DNA from: Symploca sp. SIO2E6
GTDB lineage: Bacteria > Cyanobacteriota > Cyanobacteriia > Cyanobacteriales > Coleofasciculaceae
DNA: 47,910 nucleotides
Assembly: GCA_010672425.1 (NCBI GenBank)
Contig: JAAHGR010000029.1
Span: 1 to 47,910, forward strand
Reading direction: 5' to 3'
Under the pieces are notes generated by a model, which did no database searches, was not told the origin of the DNA, and worked only from the letters and a program-made list of their open reading frames with translations. Shown in pieces: positions 1-9,467 of the stretch (positions are counted from its first letter, which is position 1; the number at the start of each line of letters is the position of its first letter). The position numbers were made by a program, and so were the translations under genes.

Positions 1-204
1 TTTTTTTGAAAAAATAGCGGAATCTTTAATGGCTCTTTCTCCCCATAAAAGACCCAATTATAAACGAGGTAACAGAGCTGCAACTCTCATTAAATCTACA
101 TTGTAGCCAAAATTGTCACCCCGTCAGTTCAGATTGACTTTGGATGGATCAAGCAATATTGCCTGTATATTTGCCTCAATTTCCTGTGATATATCCATTT
201 TGCT

Positions 205-272
205 TGGTTGTTTGTTTTTTGTTCCTTGTTTTTTGACAAACAACTAACAACTAACAACTAACAACAAATAAC
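205..272. repeat. Low-complexity inverted/tandem repeat (TTGTTTGTTTTTTGTT ... ACAAACAACTAACAACTAACAACTAACAAC)
   Basis: Tandem AACTAAC units after a complementary TTGTTTG tract; a similar arrangement is at 21478-21545. Confidence 0.6.
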
Positions 273-311
273 ACGTTAGCGTATTTATCTACAAGTCATA
301 CAACAAACAGC

Positions 312-328
312 GTCTCATCATGGGACAC
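312..328. promoter_or_regulatory. Dispersed near-palindrome, copy 1 (GTCTCATCATGGGACAC)
   Basis: Matches the recurrent intergenic motif GTCCCATNATGGGAAC with one mismatch in the left arm; abuts the 3' end of the 328-1380 gene. Confidence 0.5.
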
Positions 329-1380
329 TAATTTTGGGCAAGCAAGTTAAGGAACAATTGTTTGGCAAAATAAGGGGGAACCGATAGCCCAATAATACTG
401 CCAGCGATCGCGTCTCTATCTGGTAGTCGATACCATTCAGGAAACCCACCAATACGAGCAATTACCCTCATAGGGAGTTGATAGGCTTCTTTGGCAAGAT
501 TGTCCCAATAGGTAATCGCCCCACTACGACTACCTCCTTTACTATCAATAAACATGGATCTGGTAATAGTGAAAGATGGCTCACCCTCCATTCTTAGAAT
601 AGACTTGTTCTTGCTTTTGGGGTGACCGCTCCCTGTACAAACCCCTCCTCTCTGAATAATTGCCATTTTGAAGTCATTCTCTAGAGACTTGGATAAAACA
701 GACTTCTTTTGAGCCTTCAGTAAATTAGTTAATCGCGATCGCGGCATGGCGAAACCCTCGATGCAGCTATCCCATCCCCTACGTTCTTTCCTTGGCAAAA
801 ACACCTTGCTAAGAACCGGAGCATTCTTCCTTGCTACCAGGATTAATCTTTCTCTGTTCTGGGGAACTCCCCAGTCAGCCATATCTATATCGCGGGTAAC
901 AAAGTCGTAGTTATTCTCAATCAGTGCATCAAGGATGATTCTACAACTCTTAGATGGGTAATATTTAACGGCATTCTCCAAAGTAAACCATTGTGGTTGC
1001 AAAGTCGCGATCGCCGCTGCCGTTGCTTTTGCTGCACTAATATCCGAGTCTCCTTCTCTCCTCCTAGTGAGGTGAGATAAGCTGCTAAAACTGGAGCAAA
1101 CAGGGGAAGCATGGAGAAGGAAGGGATTACGAGGGATTCCAGGGAAATCTTTACTTGCCATCTCCTCTACTGTTGCTAGATAGGATTCACCGCCATAGCA
1201 TTGGTAATTGGCGTCCCTACAGAACTTCATCTGTCTACTGAAAATCTTGTCATTTGGATCACAATCCACACTTGCAACTGGTCTAATGCCAGCCCCAACC
1301 AGCCCACCTTCTATCCCTCCCCCTGCTGAAAATAAGGTGACGGCGATTGGGGCATCTTTCTTCAATTTTGGTTTTCTCAT
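328..1380 (-). CDS. C5 cytosine-specific DNA methyltransferase
   Basis: Motif I FSAGGGIEGGL, motif IV ASPVCSSFS, motif VI ENAV, motif VIII WGVPQNRERL, C-terminal GFPEWYRLP...IGLSVPPYFAK. Confidence 0.9.
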   Translation of the reverse strand: MRKPKLKKDAPIAVTLFSAGGGIEGGLVGAGIRPVASVDCDPNDKIFSRQMKFCRDANYQCYGGESYLATVEEMASKDFPGIPRNPFLLHASPVCSSFSSLSHLTRRREGDSDISAAKATAAAIATLQPQWFTLENAVKYYPSKSCRIILDALIENNYDFVTRDIDMADWGVPQNRERLILVARKNAPVLSKVFLPRKERRGWDSCIEGFAMPRSRLTNLLKAQKKSVLSKSLENDFKMAIIQRGGVCTGSGHPKSKNKSILRMEGEPSFTITRSMFIDSKGGSRSGAITYWDNLAKEAYQLPMRVIARIGGFPEWYRLPDRDAIAGSIIGLSVPPYFAKQLFLNLLAQN

Positions 1381-1536
1381 TGATCTAATTAAGTTTTGTA
1401 AAAATGCTAAGGATTACACTCAACTTGATATGTAAATGTAAATTAAAAGTAGGAGCTGATTCTTCTATGTGATTAGCTGAATTAGACTGTTTTTCATTCC
1501 CACTATTAATACCTCTGAGAAAAAGCCTCTGTCATT

Positions 1537-2064
1537 ATGATTTTAAGAAAAGGTTTAACTGGATTAGTCTCAGTTATGTGCATAGCGCTCTCTGTTCAAG
1601 CTACTGCCTATGCAAATCCTCTACGCGGTCTCACGAATACAATCAATGGTGTGAATAATGCAATTCGCTCCTTTGATAGTGCGATCAATGGAACTAGCCA
1701 TACTATTAACAGCCTGACTGAAACTTTGGGAATCGATATCAATTCTAGTAGTGGCTCAATTAATGAAGCTGGATCGACTGAACAGGTTTTACAGATTTAC
1801 GAAATTTGGTACGGAGATATGTCTCCTGAAGAGCAAGAAACGGTATCTTGGCTTGTCATGGAACATGCTCGGAATCAGAGTGTTACTTTTGATACGATTG
1901 CAACGAGTGAGTGGTTTTTACAAAAACCTATTGAAGAGCAGTCGCAAGTGTCAGCTACATTCTTTAAGCTACAGAGCATTATTGAAGCTACCGCTCAAGA
2001 TCGGAATCGTTTCTTAGCATTTGCTTTTTGTGTCAATGCTGGTAATGATAATTGTGCAATGTAG
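1537..2064 (+). CDS. Small secreted protein of unknown function
   Basis: N-terminal signal-peptide-like segment MILRKGLTGLVSVMCIALSVQATAYA; 175 aa; C-terminal Cys pair. Confidence 0.55.
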   Translation: MILRKGLTGLVSVMCIALSVQATAYANPLRGLTNTINGVNNAIRSFDSAINGTSHTINSLTETLGIDINSSSGSINEAGSTEQVLQIYEIWYGDMSPEEQETVSWLVMEHARNQSVTFDTIATSEWFLQKPIEEQSQVSATFFKLQSIIEATAQDRNRFLAFAFCVNAGNDNCAM

Positions 2065-2192
2065 GTTTCAATTGCATTGCAATCTGAATAGGCAAGTTTA
2101 AAGCTCTGGCTAGGAATTGAATATCATTCCTCGTCAGAGCTTTATAGTATTGTTGAGAGTCAATATTCAATCTTCTAAGGTGCTTTCCCACA

Positions 2193-4157
2193 ATGGCTGG
2201 TCTTTCTCCTTCCCTTGGTATAGCTTTCATCGCACTATTTTCACAGAACTATGACTATGTTATTAGCTATGCAAACTCTTCTAGTGAATTTAGTCGTCAG
2301 TTTGCGAATGCAAAGGTAATTGAGCCGATTGAGAGTCTTAATATAGATGAGATAGTCAACTTGCCTCCCTGGGAACGGAAACCTGAAACTCAAAATCCTT
2401 ATGTACTTCCCCCTTGGGGACTCACAGTAGATGATTTTGTAGTAACTCGACAGATGCCTCTAAGCTCTGGGCAGCGAGAAGTGTTATTAAGCTCTCCATC
2501 AACTGGTTCAGAACAGCGATTATTGATTAGTTTGCCGAATTCGCCAAAGTTTCAGATATATGAAATGGCGTTTGATCGAGTGTTAGCTGCTGGTGATGGT
2601 ATAGCATTTGAAAATCCAGATACCCGTTCTTTATTGCAAAACTTTCAAATCAAGTTCAACAACAATGAACTTGCTGAAGTTGTTTTAGCAGATGGGACAA
2701 CGGCTGAATTTACTGGGCAAAGAGCTATTATAAAGTCTCCTTCTGGTCAGATTCTAGAGAATTTTCAGTTATCAAAGCGTGTATCACCTCTAGAGAACGA
2801 AGTTATTGCGTTAGGTAGTAAAGTCAAGAGCATTGCAGACATTGCTCATGATAAGTCTATGTATAAATCCACCCAGCCTTTTAGAATTGCACAGTCTCAG
2901 TCTGCTTGCGAGAATGCTGTTTATTCTACAGCAAGTCAACTTTCTAGCTCGATAGCTCCTTGGTCAAGTCAAATGACTCAAAGCTCATCTGATCAGGCAA
3001 TGGCTGTAGGTTGGGCACTTGGTCATGGTTCAGAAGCTTTAAATAATAGCGTTTCTTTGGATGATTCAGTTCCAAACATTGCTTGTAGACCCCCTGTTCA
3101 ATGTGAAGAGAGGCGGGTTAGTGGAGGTAGTGAAGTCAGAACAGATTTATTTGACATCCCGCGAGGTTCAGGCGGTAGCGAAGTAACCCTTCAGTACGAA
3201 TTTTATACAATTCCCGACAGTGTAGAAATGTATTACGATGGTCAACAGGTTTTATCTGTTGGCCCATCTTCTGGAAGAGGAAGTCGTACTTTTAGGTTTC
3301 CCTCATCAGCTCAACAAGTTGGTATTACTCTCAGAGGAAATGATGATCCAAACACAGAATGGTGGTACACTATATCTTGCTCACAAGTAGAGATAGCTTC
3401 CTGTCAAGATAATTTAAGTAAGGATGATTCAAGTACCTGTAACAAGCCATTGCTTGTATTTTATGGTGGAGCTAGAGATAGTGCTACTCAGAATGTAATA
3501 GGCTGGGTCAAAAAACTTAATAATTGTATTACAGGTTCTTGCACATCTAATATTAAGGATTACCTCCAGCTTGATAGTTATCGTAGCATTAAGGATCTGA
3601 CAATTCAATATTTTCCTTTTACCGATAACAGGCTTCCTTTTGGTGGTAATGCTGAGGCTATAAGCTTTGTTAATGAACATAAGGAAAAGTACCCAGATTC
3701 TCCTATTGTTCTTGTTGGACATAGTTACGGCGGTGATTCAGCCTATGAAGCTATTGATGACATAAACACAAAAGTTGATCTTTTAGTTACACTGGATCCT
3801 GTATCACGTATTAGAGCTTTTGAAAGAATGAAGCCAGAAAAGTTATCGAGATGGATCAATATTTGGACTTCTAAGAGTAATACTTTTCCTGATGATTTTG
3901 TAGCGGAATTAGGTGGAGATTGGGATAAACAAGATAAAGCTGATCAAAATATAGAAATTAAATGTCTGTCCCATGCAGAATCACTAACAATGTATCAGGA
4001 AGTTGAGAACCAGGTTCTCAACACTTTAATAGATAGAGGAGTGTCTCTCGGTAATGGAAATTCCGTGGTTAGTAAATATTGTCCGAAAGATAATCAAGAT
4101 AATCGGGAGCATCCCGTTTCGGAAAATAGCCCATCTGAAGAAACGAAAAATCAATAA
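2193..4157 (+). CDS. Large protein with C-terminal alpha/beta-hydrolase (lipase-like) domain
   Basis: Nucleophile elbow VLVGHSYGGDSAYEA, then TLDPVSR and CLSHAES as plausible Asp/His triad members; N-terminal ~400 aa unassigned. Confidence 0.65.
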   Translation: MAGLSPSLGIAFIALFSQNYDYVISYANSSSEFSRQFANAKVIEPIESLNIDEIVNLPPWERKPETQNPYVLPPWGLTVDDFVVTRQMPLSSGQREVLLSSPSTGSEQRLLISLPNSPKFQIYEMAFDRVLAAGDGIAFENPDTRSLLQNFQIKFNNNELAEVVLADGTTAEFTGQRAIIKSPSGQILENFQLSKRVSPLENEVIALGSKVKSIADIAHDKSMYKSTQPFRIAQSQSACENAVYSTASQLSSSIAPWSSQMTQSSSDQAMAVGWALGHGSEALNNSVSLDDSVPNIACRPPVQCEERRVSGGSEVRTDLFDIPRGSGGSEVTLQYEFYTIPDSVEMYYDGQQVLSVGPSSGRGSRTFRFPSSAQQVGITLRGNDDPNTEWWYTISCSQVEIASCQDNLSKDDSSTCNKPLLVFYGGARDSATQNVIGWVKKLNNCITGSCTSNIKDYLQLDSYRSIKDLTIQYFPFTDNRLPFGGNAEAISFVNEHKEKYPDSPIVLVGHSYGGDSAYEAIDDINTKVDLLVTLDPVSRIRAFERMKPEKLSRWINIWTSKSNTFPDDFVAELGGDWDKQDKADQNIEIKCLSHAESLTMYQEVENQVLNTLIDRGVSLGNGNSVVSKYCPKDNQDNREHPVSENSPSEETKNQ

Positions 4158-4262
4158 TGAATATGGATTATTCATTACTCCCAAACGGTGTTATTCTTCT
4201 AGCTCCTGACTTCGACTAAAAAGATGCCGTGAAAAGTCAGACACCCCGCACCCTACACCCCG

Positions 4263-4940
4263 TCAAGGTCTTAAGTTGAGAAGCGATCGCAGCTCACGAT
4301 TTGTCCTCATAGACTGAAGACAACTGATAATCACATCGCCGTGGCAGGACTTGGGAGAGCACCAACACAGAAGCCTAACCTTTCTGGTCTTTGACAGCTC
4401 ATAAAGCCTCTTGAGTTCAGATACTACTTTACCAGAGCTGGGATGCTTGAAATTGTAAGAGACAGTTATATTGGCAAACGCTCCTGTCTCTAAGGGGACG
4501 GAAGCTCTAGGTTGCTTTTGCGCTAGTTTCAGGTTATCCCACAACCATTGTTTGTAAGCAGCAATAACCTTAGATCGAGCAGCGATCGCCGCAAGTTCTG
4601 GATATTTTGTGGTTATCTCAAATGGGTTACCCAGTGGAGACTTTCTGTCAATTCTAAAATCAGTCCATCCCAACTCTGACTTGATTCCACCTTTCATTGA
4701 AGCGGTTTTAATAGTGAATTCCTCCATTGATTCATCTTCATCATCGGAGTAATAGTCAAATCGAATTTGGACAACATGACCCTCTACTTTGTGGTTGATA
4801 ATCAGGGTCATGTCTTCTTCTTCTAAAAGACTGTCAATTAGAAGTTTTAGCTCTGGGTGATGTTGTTCTATCTGGTTGTAGTCAAGGATACACTTGGATA
4901 CCTTATCCCCTTCAGACAGACTCCTGGCTAGCTTTCTCAT
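4263..4940 (-). CDS. DUF4326-domain protein
   Basis: SPLGNPF...AIAARSKVIAAYKQWLW and RLLCWCSPKSCHGDVI are characteristic of DUF4326. Confidence 0.7.
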   Translation of the reverse strand: MRKLARSLSEGDKVSKCILDYNQIEQHHPELKLLIDSLLEEEDMTLIINHKVEGHVVQIRFDYYSDDEDESMEEFTIKTASMKGGIKSELGWTDFRIDRKSPLGNPFEITTKYPELAAIAARSKVIAAYKQWLWDNLKLAQKQPRASVPLETGAFANITVSYNFKHPSSGKVVSELKRLYELSKTRKVRLLCWCSPKSCHGDVIISCLQSMRTNRELRSLLNLRP

Positions 4941-5193
4941 AATCTCCTCTGAACAACATCCTTGTTCATGAGTCTATAGCACAAAAAAGGAACGTTCCTA
5001 TGTTAACCTCTATGCACTAATATATACGTGTAAATACGGAAAAAGTTCGCCAAGTGGTTACCAGCAGCGTAAACCGGGACAAAATTCCGACCAAGAATAG
5101 CTCAATTGTCCAAAGGCTGAAGCTCCAGCTATATAAAGTGTCCCGCCTTAATTTGGTAGCCCACCAACTCACCCAGGATTTTACTACTGTGAG

Positions 5194-6192
5194 TTAAGAG
5201 TCAACTACTGTTAGTTTCATCTTGATCTGAGATAATTCATCCAAAGCAACAAAGTACACTTCAGATTGTGGAGTGCCTTGAGATATCAGCGATCGCAGCT
5301 TACTCCCCCAAAAAGCTCGTGCTTCATCAAAATTGGACACTCTCTTAGTCTTGGTAAGCCACTCTGAAGCCATAATTCCAACTAACTGGTCAAATTCCTC
5401 CAAAGGCAGCTTGGATGGCATATCTACTTTATAATACCCACACCATTTGATAATGAAGTCAGGAGTATGCCCGGTTGTTGCACGGAGCTGTTTAATGATT
5501 CCATTGTTATGAGGATATAGCCCTTGACCCTTTTTAGTGGGTTGAGGAACAGATTGAGAGACAGGCTTAGGAGTAGACTTGGGGATAGGTTTGGAGGTGG
5601 TTGATACTGGAGCAGGAGGCTGCTTACTTTTAGCATGACTGTTCTTTGCCGGTTGACCATCTTGATCCTTGATCCAGCCATTTTGGTAAGCCAAATTGTA
5701 AGCACCAGGATCTCCATTGTCCCGCCGATCAGAAGAATTCCGACGGCTCATGTACTTGATAAATTCCCCCAATTCTCGCCTTTCCTGCTCAGTATGTTTC
5801 TCCTTGCCGGTTTGGATGTCCAGGTAACGACAAACACCAAACTGTTCCATAGCCCGTTTAAAGGCACAGGCGATCGCACGTTCCTCCGGTGTTCCCCGCT
5901 GTTTCTTCTCTTCCTCCCAGTCGTCGAATTCCGCATGGGAGTTGCCAAACCCAACACGGGTGACCCCAGCAATCTTCAGATGGCATTTGACAACAACCTG
6001 CTCTCCTCTTTGAACAGGGTCACTGTAATCAATCTCCCAGTCGGGATAGATATCATCAAGTCTGTCTCGCATTGTCTGCCAGGGGACATAGTACCACTTT
6101 CCCCCTCCTGGCAATTTCCTTAATTTATGATCCTCAGGACGGAACCAAGACTTGAGCTTGGGGTATAGATCCCTCAGCTTAACTGCATCCAT
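5194..6192 (-). CDS. Rad52/Rad22-like single-strand annealing protein
   Basis: YYVPWQTMRDRLDDIYPDWEIDY ... GTPEERAIACAFKRAMEQFGVCRYL typical of the Rad52 family. Confidence 0.78.
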   Translation of the reverse strand: MDAVKLRDLYPKLKSWFRPEDHKLRKLPGGGKWYYVPWQTMRDRLDDIYPDWEIDYSDPVQRGEQVVVKCHLKIAGVTRVGFGNSHAEFDDWEEEKKQRGTPEERAIACAFKRAMEQFGVCRYLDIQTGKEKHTEQERRELGEFIKYMSRRNSSDRRDNGDPGAYNLAYQNGWIKDQDGQPAKNSHAKSKQPPAPVSTTSKPIPKSTPKPVSQSVPQPTKKGQGLYPHNNGIIKQLRATTGHTPDFIIKWCGYYKVDMPSKLPLEEFDQLVGIMASEWLTKTKRVSNFDEARAFWGSKLRSLISQGTPQSEVYFVALDELSQIKMKLTVVDS

Positions 6193-6271
6193 TATCTTCT
6201 CAAACTCCTAAACAGCGGTTCTTCGTAATAAGTCCAAGGCTTACGGCACTGGGTAAACCTTGCCAATATTT

Positions 6272-6304
6272 GCGATTGCCAACGGCACCAGCGAAGCTGA
6301 TCGC
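6272..6304 (-). repeat. Dispersed repeat, short form (33 bp)
   Basis: Reverse complement of GCGATCAGCTTCGCTGGTGCCGTTGGCAATCGC; same family as 6739, 8998 and 46594. Confidence 0.85.
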
Positions 6305-6738
6305 GATTGATAGCTTAAACCACCTAAATCCAATCCATCCAAGCCATGTACCATGCCAGCTTGGATAGCCAGGAACAAGTGCAGATCGTGGCGTTCCTCT
6401 ACTCCCTTAAACCAGCCAGTCCCATCACAGGATTCAGCACCCAACTCCTGGCAATACCATAATCGTTGCCAGGAGTTGACCCGCGCTACATGGACACGGG
6501 GAAAATTTTGACACCACATAGGCATGGTTGTCCATTTCCACTCAAATGTCCCACCAACGAAAATCACATCAGCGGTTTTGGGAACACATTCTATCCCCAT
6601 GCCATTTTGAACCGCAAAAGCTAGAGGAATGCCAGGGTATCTATCTCGAAGCTTGGCTTCCCATAGATACCAATTGGTTATAGTCCAAGCCTTATCTGCT
6701 ACCTCATCAGGCACAACAATCCATTGTGGTTTAATCTC

Positions 6739-6792
6739 GCGATCAGCTTCGCTGGTGCCGTTGGCGTAGCCTCTCGTAGAGAAGGCAATCGC
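6739..6792 (+). repeat. Dispersed repeat, long form (54 bp)
   Basis: GCGATCAGCTTCGCTGGTGCCGTTGGCGTAGCCTCTCGTAGAGAAGGCAATCGC, identical to 8998-9051. Confidence 0.9.
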
Positions 6793-7099
6793 AATAATAG
6801 TCACAGGTCATCAGGAATCTATCTGAGTTCCATCTCCTGTTATCTTTCCAGGCAATAAACTTACCGTTATCTACTGCGTAATAGGGCAAGGCTGGTGTTC
6901 TTTGATCAGCATAGAGATTACCAGCGTTGCCATACCTCATAGCCCATTTTTGAAACTCTATACTGGAGTGGCTACTGGCTAAAACCCTTAGATTGCTCTT
7001 TGTTGCTAACATTGAATAAGCCTTGTGCGATTGTTTGTTTCCTTAATACGATACATAAGGCTCAACTGCGCGGGTGTTTCCGCGCAGTCGTCATCCTGG

Positions 7100-7570
7100 C
7101 TAACAGAATAGAGCTACACTTCTCCTATATCGCTTCGGCAATCGAGAAAACCACTCTAAATTACTACGCTCAAGAGCAACGGGGACAAATGGCAGATAAG
7201 TTACAGTGCTGACATTTTTAACTGACTTTGTTGCCAGATCTTCAGGATAAAAGATGTCAAGCGATCGCGCCATCTCTTCAATTTCTGCCAACAGAAAATC
7301 TCCCTGAATCTTGACTTCCCATGCCCAATCCAGGACTCGCTTGGCTTTCCTCATTTCTACTCGAAACTTGCCAAACTTCTTTTTCATCAACTGAGAGAAT
7401 CGACCAGCTTGCTTGCTACAATCGAACGCTAGATAAATGCTCTTTATTTTCGACATCCTGCCGCCCTTGCCAGGACGTTTTAGGAGCTGAGTGATGTAGG
7501 CAGCGCGACCTACAAGATAGGTGAGAACATGGCGATCGCCAAGATCGACTGTCCTGTTTGATTGTGTCAT
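7100..7570 (-). CDS. Hypothetical protein
   Basis: 156-aa ORF in the same-strand early cluster. Confidence 0.45.
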   Translation of the reverse strand: MTQSNRTVDLGDRHVLTYLVGRAAYITQLLKRPGKGGRMSKIKSIYLAFDCSKQAGRFSQLMKKKFGKFRVEMRKAKRVLDWAWEVKIQGDFLLAEIEEMARSLDIFYPEDLATKSVKNVSTVTYLPFVPVALERSNLEWFSRLPKRYRRSVALFC

Positions 7571-7717
7571 AATAAGATTACCTTTTTTATTTGTTGTTTC
7601 TTAGCCGCCGTCTCTCGACAACAGCTAAGAACTTTTTTTATGTACCCCAATGGAGTACACACATCATTTGTCATTGGTCATTCGTCCTTTGTACTAATGA
7701 CCAATAACGACTAAAGT

Positions 7718-7852
7718 ATGTGGGATGAGCTTTACAGTTTTCAGTCTTGGTGGACATCGGGTTCTTCCCCGGCGGCTGCACCTTTAGCAGTTTGGCTGTG
7801 GCTCCTTGTCCCACCGGCTTATATATATAATATAACAATGATATATGTATAA
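7718..7852 (+). CDS. Possible 44-aa hydrophobic small protein
   Basis: MWDELYSFQSWWTSGSSPAAAPLAVWLWLLVPPAYIYNITMIYV; below the ORF-track size cutoff. Confidence 0.25.
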   Translation: MWDELYSFQSWWTSGSSPAAAPLAVWLWLLVPPAYIYNITMIYV

Positions 7853-7979
7853 CATCAAGACAATTGAGGACTAATTGTAATATTTATACACATTGCGATG
7901 ATTGTATGCAAATTGCCGGACACTCATATACATACTATATATATTCTGTTATATTGAGGATGTATAAGAGGATAAGGTA

Positions 7980-8330
7980 ATGGCAGACACCAAGCGATCG
8001 CGTACAGCATCATTCAATATTTCCCCAGAGAAGTGGGAGGCGTTCAAAAAGAAAGCGACTCAGGAAGAAAAGAACGCATCCTGGGTACTGTTGGACTTCA
8101 TCGACAGATACTTGGAAGGAAGTGAAGGGGAAGGAGAGACATCATCTGTCCTAAGGGAGAAGGTAGCAAGATTAGAAGGACAAGTAGAGCTGTTGATGGG
8201 ACTGCAAGAGGAAGTGAGAGAGATAAAGGAATGGCAGTCAAGAATAAGAATGGAAGCTGTTCAACAACAGCGGGCGATCGCTGAACTTCTATCCACTCCT
8301 CCCTTGCTAAGTGATAAAAATGTCCCATAA
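7980..8330 (+). CDS. Small putative DNA-binding/coiled-coil protein
   Basis: N-terminal SFNISPEKWEAFKKKATQEEKNASWVLLDFIDRYL (RHH-like) followed by a coiled coil; AT-rich upstream region. Confidence 0.5.
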   Translation: MADTKRSRTASFNISPEKWEAFKKKATQEEKNASWVLLDFIDRYLEGSEGEGETSSVLREKVARLEGQVELLMGLQEEVREIKEWQSRIRMEAVQQQRAIAELLSTPPLLSDKNVP

Positions 8331-8337
8331 TGGGAAC
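8322..8337 (+). promoter_or_regulatory. Dispersed near-palindrome, copy 2 (GTCCCATAATGGGAAC)
   Basis: Overlaps the stop codon of the 7980-8330 ORF; same 21-nt ATGTCCCATAATGGGAACCAA context as the 33090 copy. Confidence 0.8.
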
Positions 8338-8353
8338 CAACTTTCATTTCTTC

Positions 8354-8382
8354 TTGAATTGACACATTGTAATGTGTATAAT
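8354..8382 (+). promoter_or_regulatory. Sigma70-type promoter with embedded operator palindrome
   Basis: TTGAAT (8354-8359), 17-nt spacer, TATAAT (8377-8382); inverted repeat ACACATT-GT-AATGTGT at 8362-8377 fills the spacer. Confidence 0.6.
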
Positions 8383-8398
8383 AGTCGAAAAGTAGGCA

Positions 8399-8452
8399 AG
8401 CAGTGCGCGAACACTGCTTTTAACACCTACCGCGTCCCTTGAGTAAGGACGC
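8399..8452 (+). promoter_or_regulatory. Two consecutive stem-loops in a 5' leader
   Basis: AGCAGTG-CGCGAA-CACTGCT (8399-8418) and GCGTCC(C)TT-GAGT-AAGGACGC (8432-8452), between promoter and ATG at 8481. Confidence 0.55.
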
Positions 8453-8480
8453 TGACCACAATTCAAGGATGATTTGAACT

Positions 8481-8993
8481 ATGGCTAGCAGTAATGATAG
8501 CTTCATTATGCACGTTAAGGAAAATGGCATTGAGTATTTTACGGTCACAGCAACTGGAAAGAGTGGGATATCGGAAATAGGGATAGCAAGGACATTAGGA
8601 ATCTATCCAAGTGCTGTAAGTCTATGGCACAAAAAATTGTCACCCCAAGCTTCAGGCAAGGATATACCAAGAAGCTTAGAGCCTTTAATAGGCAAAAACT
8701 CTAACCTTTACGCACAATACTACCCCAAGATTTATACCTCTGATTTTTGGGCTTGTTTGGCAGAGTACTATGCCTTCGAGTCAAAAAGAACAACGACAGA
8801 AGCAATTAGGGCATTCCGTAGCTTTGCACGTATCGGTGCAGAATCCTTTATTCAGGATAAGACGGGTTGGATTCCTGAGCAATGTCAATCCTCTATTAAA
8901 GTCCGAAGTCTAATTGATTGCTTTCTCAACAATCCCCAACAAGCGCGATCGCTAATTTTAGCAGATTTATTTGTGTTAAGGAATTTCGACTAG
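8481..8993 (+). CDS. Putative DNA-binding/antirepressor-like protein
   Basis: 170 aa; HTH-like IGIARTLGIYPSAVSLWHKKL and conserved-looking TTEAIRAFRSFARIGAESFIQDKTGW; own promoter upstream. Confidence 0.45.
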   Translation: MASSNDSFIMHVKENGIEYFTVTATGKSGISEIGIARTLGIYPSAVSLWHKKLSPQASGKDIPRSLEPLIGKNSNLYAQYYPKIYTSDFWACLAEYYAFESKRTTTEAIRAFRSFARIGAESFIQDKTGWIPEQCQSSIKVRSLIDCFLNNPQQARSLILADLFVLRNFD

Positions 8994-8997
8994 AAGC

Positions 8998-9051
8998 GCG
9001 ATCAGCTTCGCTGGTGCCGTTGGCGTAGCCTCTCGTAGAGAAGGCAATCGC
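8998..9051 (+). repeat. Dispersed repeat, long form (54 bp)
   Basis: Identical to 6739-6792; lies just after the stop of 8481-8993. Confidence 0.9.
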
Positions 9052-9077
9052 AGGTGATTGCCTCAATAGCATCAAAA

Positions 9078-9107
9078 CGGTAACGAAGCTATTGTACTTC
9101 GTTACCG
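9078..9107. terminator. Hairpin between convergent genes
   Basis: CGGTAACGAAG (9078-9088) / CTTCGTTACCG (9097-9107), 11-bp perfect stem, 8-nt loop. Confidence 0.6.
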
Positions 9108-9134
9108 GGGAAACTGATCCTGACCTCCAACGGA

Positions 9135-9467
9135 TCATGATAAAGCAAGTAGGGATAAAGTCTCATCTTGGTAAAATAATTCGATTGCGCTAAACTCCCG
9201 ACGCAGCACATTTTCAACTTGTAATGTCGAACAGTTCCCCAGGCGAAGCCAAATAACTTTCGGTGGATTTCCGAATACTAAACTCAGATCGTGCATGTCA
9301 GCATCTTTCGAGACGATCATTAAATCATTGTCTTTTGCATAATCCCAAACAATTGGATCGATTGTCGCTTTCATGCCCACATCTCGAACATGAAGTGAGT
9401 TGGGGAAAAGAGCGCTCAAACGGTTTGGTAATTTAGGCGATAGATTTTCATCAAAAAGTAATTTCAT
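9135..9467 (-). CDS. DUF5615 PIN-like toxin
   Basis: MKLLFDENLSPKLP...VRDVGM...WDYAKDNDLMIVSKDADMHDL...PKVIWLRLGN. Confidence 0.82.
   Translation of the reverse strand: MKLLFDENLSPKLPNRLSALFPNSLHVRDVGMKATIDPIVWDYAKDNDLMIVSKDADMHDLSLVFGNPPKVIWLRLGNCSTLQVENVLRREFSAIELFYQDETLSLLALS

Larger units (their letters stand above)
6241..7012 (-). pseudogene. DpdA/TGT-like protein (phage 7-deazaguanine DNA transglycosylase-like), split by a dispersed repeat
   Basis: N part (6743-7012): LPYYAVDNGKFIAW...RFLMTCDYY. C part (6241-6804): PQWIVVPDEVADKA...LAFAVQNGM...DVIFVGGTFEWKW...HVARVNSWQRLWYCQELGAESCDGTGW. Frames differ by 1 and the 54-bp repeat at 6739-6792 sits at the junction. Confidence 0.62.

Noticed and set aside
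921-1112. ORF-track entries overlapping larger genes (for example 921-1112, 3429-3722, 5424-5717, 5635-6123, 20362-20808, 27608-27958, 40227-40511)
   Set aside because: Antisense or out-of-frame shadows of well-supported genes, low-complexity translations, no independent evidence.
2183-2198. TTTCCCACAATGGCTG at the start of the 2193 ORF as another motif copy
   Set aside because: Right arm is missing (GGCTG instead of GGGAAC); likely chance.
7598-7640. TTCTTAGC...GCTAAGAA plus T-tract as an intrinsic terminator
   Set aside because: Loop is ~18 nt, no + strand gene upstream; in the - direction it lies upstream of a gene. Too weak to call.
8926-9138. Minus-strand ORF 8926-9138 (AFSTRGYANGTSEADRAS)
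   Set aside because: Central part is a translation of the dispersed 54-bp repeat, not a conserved gene.
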